Shown one piece after another: positions 57,902 to 64,000 of a stretch of 64,000 nt of DNA. Origin of the DNA: Scalesia atractyloides (lineage: Eukaryota; Streptophyta; Magnoliopsida; Asterales; Asteraceae); the NCBI GenBank assembly GCA_947069175.1, contig CAMTDV010000018.1, positions 46,264,869 through 46,328,868 on the forward strand, read 5' to 3'. The notes under the pieces are model-generated. The model was not told the DNA's origin, did no database searches, and saw nothing but the letters and a program-made list of their open reading frames with translations. Numbering within the stretch: the stretch's first letter is position 1; each line of letters opens with the position of its first letter. Both the position numbers and the translations under genes were made by a program.

Positions 57902-57931
57902 ACGAGGTAAATTTTGGGGAAGAAATTTTTT

Positions 57932-57944
57932 AACCAGGGGAGAC
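57932..57944 (+). other. Polypurine tract of element B
   Basis: AACCAGGGGAGAC immediately precedes the LTR start TGTGATACCC. Confidence 0.85.
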
Positions 57945-58676
57945 TGTGATACCCATGACGAAACCAGGTACACCATAATCGGTCCAAAACTTTAAGTACG
58001 CTTAAAACAATAATTGTGCGAAAACCCTAAAAACATGTGTGACTTGTATGTTATGTTAACTGATATCTGTTATGTCTCGGAGGAATTCGAGAGCACTTCA
58101 TGGTTAACATAACACTAATAAGGGCCAACGGTGCGAGGTTGGGGTCCTTAGCCTTAACAACGTGTTAAATGGGAGCTTTCCATTTAACAGCGCATTAAAC
58201 ATTTGACGAGGATTATTAGGCCATTGGTAGGGCTATTAAGATTCTGAGTTCACGAAACATCTTAGTTATATGCCTTAGACCATGACAGAAGACTCGAAGC
58301 CAATCGGAGCTCAGACACGCAAAATGATGCAGTTTCCCGGTTAGGGAAACGCCTTCGTTTTGAAAACAATAAAAGGCAACCGAACATGCAAGGTCAATCA
58401 AGCTTAAAAACACTTCAACTACCCTAATACAAGGCTATCATGATTATAACTTAACCGTGTTCGGGTTTCGAGACGGTTATGCACGGTTTTTAAAACCGAG
58501 TCTTTTAATACTAAAAACGCGAAAAAAGGAGTCCGTTTGGCAAATCGGGGACGGGTATGGGACCCGAAAACGAACCTAAATGAAAAACCAAAGATAAACA
58601 TTATCTTCTTAACACGAAAAATGAAGCACGACAAAGGGAAAGGTGGGGTAGGGGTGCCCCCACTTGCGACCCCCCC

Positions 58677-58721
<45 letters not shown>

Positions 58722-61055
58722 TCTTCATTTTCATCTCAAAAATCTGCCATAACCTTCAAGAACTCAGCTGATCTTCAACCAATTTAAGGAAAATCAAAGG
58801 GATAATTCAAGTTTCTTACGATTTTCATGATGATTTCTTAAGAAAACATGAACCAGACAAAGAAAACCCTTTTTAATCCTTGATTATGGGTGATTAAAGA
58901 TGATTCTTGGCTAAATAGGATCACATCAGTGATTCCTTGATGTTATATGGTAGCTAAGATCACAAAACTTTGGTTTTTGATACCCTAATCGACCCCTAAT
59001 CGACCAAAAGCAATTAACAAAGTTATGAACCGAAAAACTGTGAAACAAGGATTGATTGACATGAATTATTGCATGTTTGGATTGTACTTGATATGTAGGT
59101 ACCAAATATAGCACCCACGGACTTCTAGACTCAAGAAAAACGCCCGGAAATGAAGCTTACGCTAGGTATAACGCCCGAAACCTTCGTCTAGCATAGGCAG
59201 AATATTGTTTAGACTATAACTTGGTTCGTGTTTCTTGGATTGACCTGAAATTAGGTGTGGTGATGTAGGGTATTAACAGGAATGTCCACGTAAAATTTTA
59301 GAACTTTTGGAATTTTCTATGATTTTTGGTGAATTTTTGACGGTTTTACAAAAAAGAAATTCGAAAAAAAATACCAAACGGAGTATATAATTCACCAAAC
59401 TTTACATGAACACCAAGGAACATATGGGAAATGTTCTGGGAAGTTTTGGAGTCCATTGGTCAAATTTTGATTCGGATTAAAAATCCGCGTTTTTGTGGGT
59501 TTTCGGTAGCCGGAAACGCACCAAAACGAAATCGAAAAAATCCAAATTTTTGCAGGGAGTTCCTAGACATATGAGGGACTTACTAGAATATTTTGGGAAT
59601 TTTTAGAAATCGGATGATAAGTACTGCAAATTATTCGGTTAAATACTGTTTTACAAATAATTTATTGGAGGAGTTAAAATGGCTAAATAAATTACTGAAT
59701 TATTTTTCTCAGAATCTATATGTTTTTACTGAATTGTATAAAATTTTTCCGATTTTATCAAACTTATGTATTAAAAGGGAATTTACAAAGTTAAAAACAA
59801 TTTATTTTAAACTAGTTTCGGCAGTTTACCGTATAACGAACCTGCCGGACCGAGAATTCACCGAACCCAACGTTTACTATAATTGGAACACCGGGAGTAT
59901 TCTGGGAGATTCCCAGGTCGATTGGACACTAGGGGTGTGTCCAATGCCGGTTCGGGAGAATCCCCGATGGCGAAAATGGAAACTCAATTTTGGGCAACCT
60001 AAACTCCCCAAACACGCAAACTCCTTTAATGAAAAGTTAATCTTTCTGAAATGACAACGTGATGACACTATGGGTATTCCCGTACTATTATCTGAACGTT
60101 TCAAGCAACTGACTTTAGCTGGCACGCGAAACTAGAAACTAATACCACCCAGACATCCATCACCATACCAGTATACTATAGGTTCAATCCAGGGTGAAAA
60201 CTCATAACCAGGTCCAAGTTATAACCATTACCAACTTAGATACTGATATGAGTCCTTACTTTCATGTGTGCTATTAAAGCTGATCCAGTTGTATACTCAA
60301 TCTTTGATTGATACTACTACCCGCACTGTGAGTTTCACTCCCCCACATGTAAATTGTTTTACTGTTTTCTGGGGTGATTTGCATGTTACAAACTGTGTTA
60401 ATTGCACCAACTTGTGATGATGTGAATTACCTAACACACGAACTCCCTCCACTACAAGTAATTAATGTACGTTGTGGGCGGTGGATAGTACTATTGGTCT
60501 GACAAACCCAGTTGCTGCGACCGGACTGTGTGTCGGAAAATCGGAAACTGCACACGTCCTAAACTCTGTTATGTTGTTAGGCATAACTACACCTGGGGCG
60601 TTGGACTGCACGTGACGCAGTCAGTGGGCTGAGGTGTCGAACATGACACGCCCCGGTGTGCTGAGGTGTTGAACATGACACGGCACGGTTATAACAGTCA
60701 AGGTTTCACTTGTGCACTCGTGTAATTCCATCTGTGATCTATAACACGTGCAACCAAACCAGTGAACGCACCGGCTCGTTTAGCTGACCCTTTTTAAAAC
60801 TAACATGCATTCCAGGTAAAACTAAACAGGAATAAGGAATGTGCATATGGAATGGCTTGAGTAACGGATAGTAGCAGAATAAAGACGGTAGTGGCTTGTA
60901 GTACCACACTTTAACTTATGGTTTGTAATATGATACTTTATTATGTTGTAACCAATGTTCCCTCTTTATATGATATCACGTTTTTAAATTATGAGGAAAT
61001 ACCAGGTGTCTGCCGCACCCCACAATTGTCTTCCGCTGCGAGTCGGGGTGTGACA
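57945..61055 (+). repeat. Gypsy B 3' LTR (complete)
   Basis: 3,111 bp from TGTGATACCCATGACG to GTCGGGGTGTGACA. It is the reference that explains the three broken 5' LTR pieces. A 153-codon frame at 59593-60054 is not preserved in the 5' LTR (33083-33560) and is not called. There is no TSD to verify on the left because the 5' end is outside the window. Confidence 0.92.
58682..58718 (+). repeat. (AT)n microsatellite in the Gypsy B LTR
   Basis: A run of about 37 bp of alternating T and A. The corresponding part of the 5' LTR lies outside the window. Confidence 0.93.
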
Positions 61056-61547
61056 ATGTCACACCCCGACCCGCAGCGGATAAGGTGATCGGGGCATGAT
61101 TGGGTTATCATCAAAGCTCATGACATTTATTAAACGTTTCATATTCATTAATACAAATTAAATGGAAATTTACAATGATTGCTACAACATGATTTAACTA
61201 CAAACTAAACTTCTTTGTTCTCTTCTAAGGCATATCCTATGTTTTCCTTGCTTCAACCTGTTCACCTGTATCATGTGTAAAAAGGTTTTTTTTGGATCAA
61301 CATAATGTTGGCGAGTGAATCCTATGGAAAACATTTTTACGGATGTTACAGACAATTCCCTACTTCAAACAAACCTATGAAGCGGGGAACAGGATTTGTT
61401 AAGTCCTATGGTACCATTACATGCTACCGAGCGGCATGATCAATGTTAATGAATGTATCATGTCTCGTTAATCATACCAAATGTCCTAGACAATGTAAGC
61501 AATGTCATGAAAAATGTCTTTAAACCATGTATTAAAAATGTTAAGTA

Positions 61548-61725
61548 CACACATAGCAAAACATAATATCAATGTGCTAGCATGCTCAGTCAACATACAT
61601 AGCAAAATGCAATGTAAATCAATGTGCTCATATGCTAATTCAACATATGCCTCAAAAGTATCTTTGAAATCAATGTGCAAGCATGCTCAATCAACACACA
61701 TAGCAAAACATAATTGAAATCATGT
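61548..61725 (+). repeat. Tandem repeat of about 50 bp, three units, in the Gypsy I LTR
   Basis: The blocks CATAGCAAA and AATGTGCT recur at a period of 50-51 bp (AATGTGC at 61571, 61621 and 61672). Units are degenerate. Short frames on both strands here are by-products of the repeat. Confidence 0.8.
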
Positions 61726-62944
61726 ACTATATGTGTACTATATAAACATAGCAAATATATGTCATGAAAACATAAAAGCATTAAAGTAATGAGTAAGCAC
61801 ATGTGTATCACCCTAAATCATTTGAAAACGTCAAAGAGGGGACTATGTACTCACTTGGGATTTGCAAAAGTATCCTTGTTCAAGATGGATATACAAAGCT
61901 CAAGAGTCCGGGAAAATCAAGTAAGTCCAAACATCGGATAACTATGTTAATGTCGGGACCTTAATCGGAAGATTCGGATAGAATGAAACCTTATAAACCA
62001 AATGAGTGTTGGAACTCATATGAAATGGTTTAATAACATTAACATTCTGATTTGGAAAGGATCCTTAGTGCTTTTGACCCGTTATGACTCGTTAAGGTAG
62101 TTTAAGCCACTTTAACGTGTCATTTGCGTAAATATGTGTTCGGATGATTAGATATATGTTATAATAAGTATTATTTGTCAAAACATGTTTCATAATGTTG
62201 TAACATCAGATTATATGTCAAATTTTATGTTACATATGCTTAAAGTCGGTTTATGCGCAAAAGGGCATTTTGGTCATTATTAAAGGCATAATAAACGACT
62301 TAACATAATGCTAACCAAACGCATGATCATAAGGTATAAACTCAGAGGGTTATTCAATATACAAATACGGTCACTAATATGAGTTTTATCGAATCCCAAG
62401 ATCGACCAAACGTGTCGGATTCGAAAGTCAAAGCGGTCGTCCAGACCGCTCGACTAACGACCCTAAACAAGCACTAAACTAAAAGTGACAAGTTAGTGTT
62501 AAACATGTCTAAGTAAGTTTATAAAACTGATTTTGTATCAAAACAAAGTGTTTTGATACCCGAAAAATAGTTACGTCGTATAATACGCTCTTTGCGCATT
62601 ATTGACCGAAACTTTGACTCGTCACTTCGACTAGTAAACGTGGAAATCAGCAGGTATGATCGCTATGGATCATAACCATCGTGATTACGATCATGTTGCA
62701 AAGTCCAAATGGACTTTGACTTGACAAATTAATGGTCAAGGCTGAAAGTTAAACACTGTTTGACTTTTAGCTAAAAATTGCTAAGAATAATAAACAAGAC
62801 TAGAATGGTATACTTACTTGTGATCCAAAGATGAAGGAAAGACTAAAGAACTCAGATGGGAGACCTCCAACAATGTGGTAGTCTCCACTTAGAGTAAAAG
62901 AAGAAGAAGAGACTGGGGCAAGGAAAAATGGATGAAATGATCAC

Positions 62945-62954
62945 CTATTTATAG
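62945..62954 (-). promoter_or_regulatory. TATA box of the Gypsy I LTR
   Basis: The reverse strand reads CTATAAATAG, a strong plant TATA sequence, in the middle of the LTR as expected for a U3/R border. Confidence 0.6.
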
Positions 62955-63127
62955 TGATCTTGGAGCCCCCCAATCTTGACAAGTGCCCTATGAGGTGTTA
63001 TGGTAATGCTTAGTGTCCCTCCAGATGTCCATTGCAGGTTAAAGGTGGAAAAAATCGTGAATTGGTGGCCAAGGAATGTGTTGTGAAGCTACCAAGTTGC
63101 AATTAGGAAGCTTCTGCTCTGGGCACC

Positions 63128-63170
63128 CCTTACGGACCGTATGGGGTTTTGCCTTACGGTCCGTAAGGCC
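63128..63170 (+). repeat. Pair of GC-rich palindromes in the Gypsy I LTR
   Basis: CCTTACGG-T-CCGTAAGG at 63152-63168 is a perfect inverted repeat with 8-bp arms and a 1-bp centre. CCTTACGG-A-CCGTATGG at 63128-63144 is the same motif with one mismatch and the centre base complemented. They lie in U3, upstream of the TATA box on the reverse strand. Confidence 0.8.
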
Positions 63171-63848
63171 CTTGCAGGGGCAGAAGTTTCAAAATTGGCC
63201 TCTGAACTTGTTTTTGTCGCATTTTGGCACTTTTAACACCCGTTAACCTCATTTTAAAGCTTTATAAGGATGATAAAGCATAGGGAACTTGAAATATGTC
63301 TGGAAATGGCACGGATGTCGGTTCGTTTGGTCATACGGTTGCGGTTTTCGGTTAATTAAGACGAAAATCATAACGAACGCGCAAATGACCGTAAATGCGT
63401 AAAGAATGATATTTTTGCATTCCAATCATCATAATTCAAGATTTTAATGATTACAAAAATTTTTTGGATGTGCGTACATGTTCCGAAACGCGTAACGGCA
63501 TAGTTTCGCAGAATTTGCAAAATAGCCCCTAAAGTTGAATAAACATGTTTTTGCTATACCAAACTCTTCAAAACTTATTTCTAAGTTATGTAGAGGATAT
63601 TTAGGGTATGTTTAGCTTACATCACTGTTCCGGAGTGTATGTCGCGTTAAACCGATTACGTTTGCGTAACGGTTTGCGATTTGAATTCCAGAAGTGATTT
63701 GAAAGGTCGAATTTGAACAAGGATTGAAAATATGAAATGTCATAAGTATTTACACAAATATTTGAATAGAACACAATGTTATAAAATTACAAAACCGTTC
63801 GGAATAGTATGATGATTAAAACACACATATGTCACAGTCTCCCCTACT

Positions 63849-64000
63849 TTAGTAAATTTCATCCCGAAATTTAATTTGAGGAAACTTGTGAGAATATTTC
63901 GCCTTCATCTGGTCCTCTCATTCTCAAGTAAACTCTGGGCCACGTTTGGACTCCCAGCGAACTTTAACAATCGTTATACTTCTGAGCTTGAGATTTTTTA
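63849..64000 (-). pseudogene. pol: Gypsy I pol, C-terminal chromodomain-like end
   Basis: The reverse strand reads IVKVRWESKRGPEFT, then two stops where the family has Trp and Arg (TWERED), then EDQMKAKYSHKFPQ and a final TAA (63849-63851). Both stops are single changes compatible with C to T on one or other strand. It is the same chromovirus tail as in A and B. The rest of pol is outside the window. Confidence 0.82.

Larger units (their letters stand above)
1..61055 (+). mobile_element. Ty3/Gypsy element B, the outermost host element
   Basis: This element contains most of the window. Its 5' LTR begins before the window and is recognised because three separated pieces (1-227, 12130-12464, 33083-34137) match successive parts of the complete 3' LTR at 57945-61055. 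The internal region is reduced to an RNase H fragment (34138-34652) and an integrase plus chromodomain-like tail (56549-57901); PBS, gag, protease and most of RT are gone. Elements A, D and F with their passengers are inserted in it. The chromodomain-like end of pol (GPEYTCERK, then KYPHLF) points to the chromovirus branch of Gypsy (family knowledge). Being the target of all the others, B is the oldest insertion here. Confidence 0.85.
61057..63836 (-). repeat. Gypsy I 3' LTR
   Basis: On the + strand it starts TGTCACACCCCGACCCG and ends CATATGTCACA. It is separated from the B LTR by one base, in inverted orientation. It has tandem repeats (61548-61725), a reverse TATA box (62945-62954) and a pair of GC-rich palindromes (63128-63170). 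No coding region. Confidence 0.87.
61057..64000 (-). mobile_element. Ty3/Gypsy element I (reverse), partial at the right edge
   Basis: On the reverse strand it shows the end of pol, a polypurine tract (reverse of GTCTCCCCTACTT, 63837-63849) and a 2,780-bp 3' LTR. The LTR end CGGGTCGGGGTGTGACA is almost the same as the end of the B LTR, so I and B are related. The remainder lies beyond the window. Confidence 0.87.

Noticed and set aside
59593..60054. 153-codon frame in the Gypsy B 3' LTR
   Set aside because: The homologous 5' LTR segment (33083-33560) is not open; LTR sequence only.
61486..61717. Overlapping frames on both strands near 61.6 kb
   Set aside because: They arise from the 50-bp tandem repeat in the Gypsy I LTR.

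Overview
The window is nuclear DNA of a flowering plant, almost certainly a heterochromatic block of nested LTR retrotransposons. No host gene, tRNA or rRNA gene was found. Evidence for a plant is the initiator-Met tRNA primer sites, chromodomain-type Ty3/Gypsy polyproteins with 2.5-3.1 kb LTRs, Ty1/Copia polyproteins with UBN2-type Gag, and TATA boxes of the TATAAATAG type. A eudicot, possibly a member of the Asteraceae, is my guess from the general look of the protein families; it is not proven by anything here.

The nesting can be read from sequence joins and 5-bp target-site duplications (TSDs). The outermost element is Gypsy B (+), running from beyond the left edge to 61055. Its 5' LTR is cut into three pieces (1-227, 12130-12464, 33083-34137), its coding region survives only as RNase H (34138-34652) and integrase/chromodomain (56549-57901), and its 3' LTR is 57945-61055. 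Gypsy A (+) sits in the B 5' LTR at 228-12129 as LTR, internal, LTR, partial internal. Copia D (-) sits in the same LTR at 12465-33077 (TSD AAACA) and itself carries Copia E (-) at 19883-26330 (TSD CATCC). Copia F (+) sits in the B coding region at 34658-56543 (TSD ATGGA). F is split by an A-family solo LTR (37128-40061, TSD AAACA), by a 3.0-kb non-coding element G (42518-45535, TSD AATGT) and by a solo LTR H of the G family (45657-46119, TSD TCAGC). From 61057 to the right edge lies a reverse-strand Gypsy element I.

The three Copia elements D, E and F belong to one unusual family. It has a very long Gag (about 1,150 codons, two CCHC knuckles plus a C-x2-C-x3-C-x2-C cluster), a separate pol without a start ATG, and a roughly 1,270-codon extra ORF downstream of pol in the sense direction. 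The extra ORF has NLS-like basic runs and coiled coils but no visible membrane segment. E has lost all of pol and fuses gag directly to the C-terminal part of the extra ORF.

The most striking unexplained signal is about 70 copies of an 18-bp inverted repeat, CAAGTTCG-NN-CGAACTTG. They are arrayed in the gag leader, in front of the extra ORF, and just upstream of the LTR TATA boxes, and they also occur in the otherwise different elements G and H. The bases flanking each copy often co-vary so that the palindrome is extended. All coding regions carry stops or frameshifts, so these are decayed copies.
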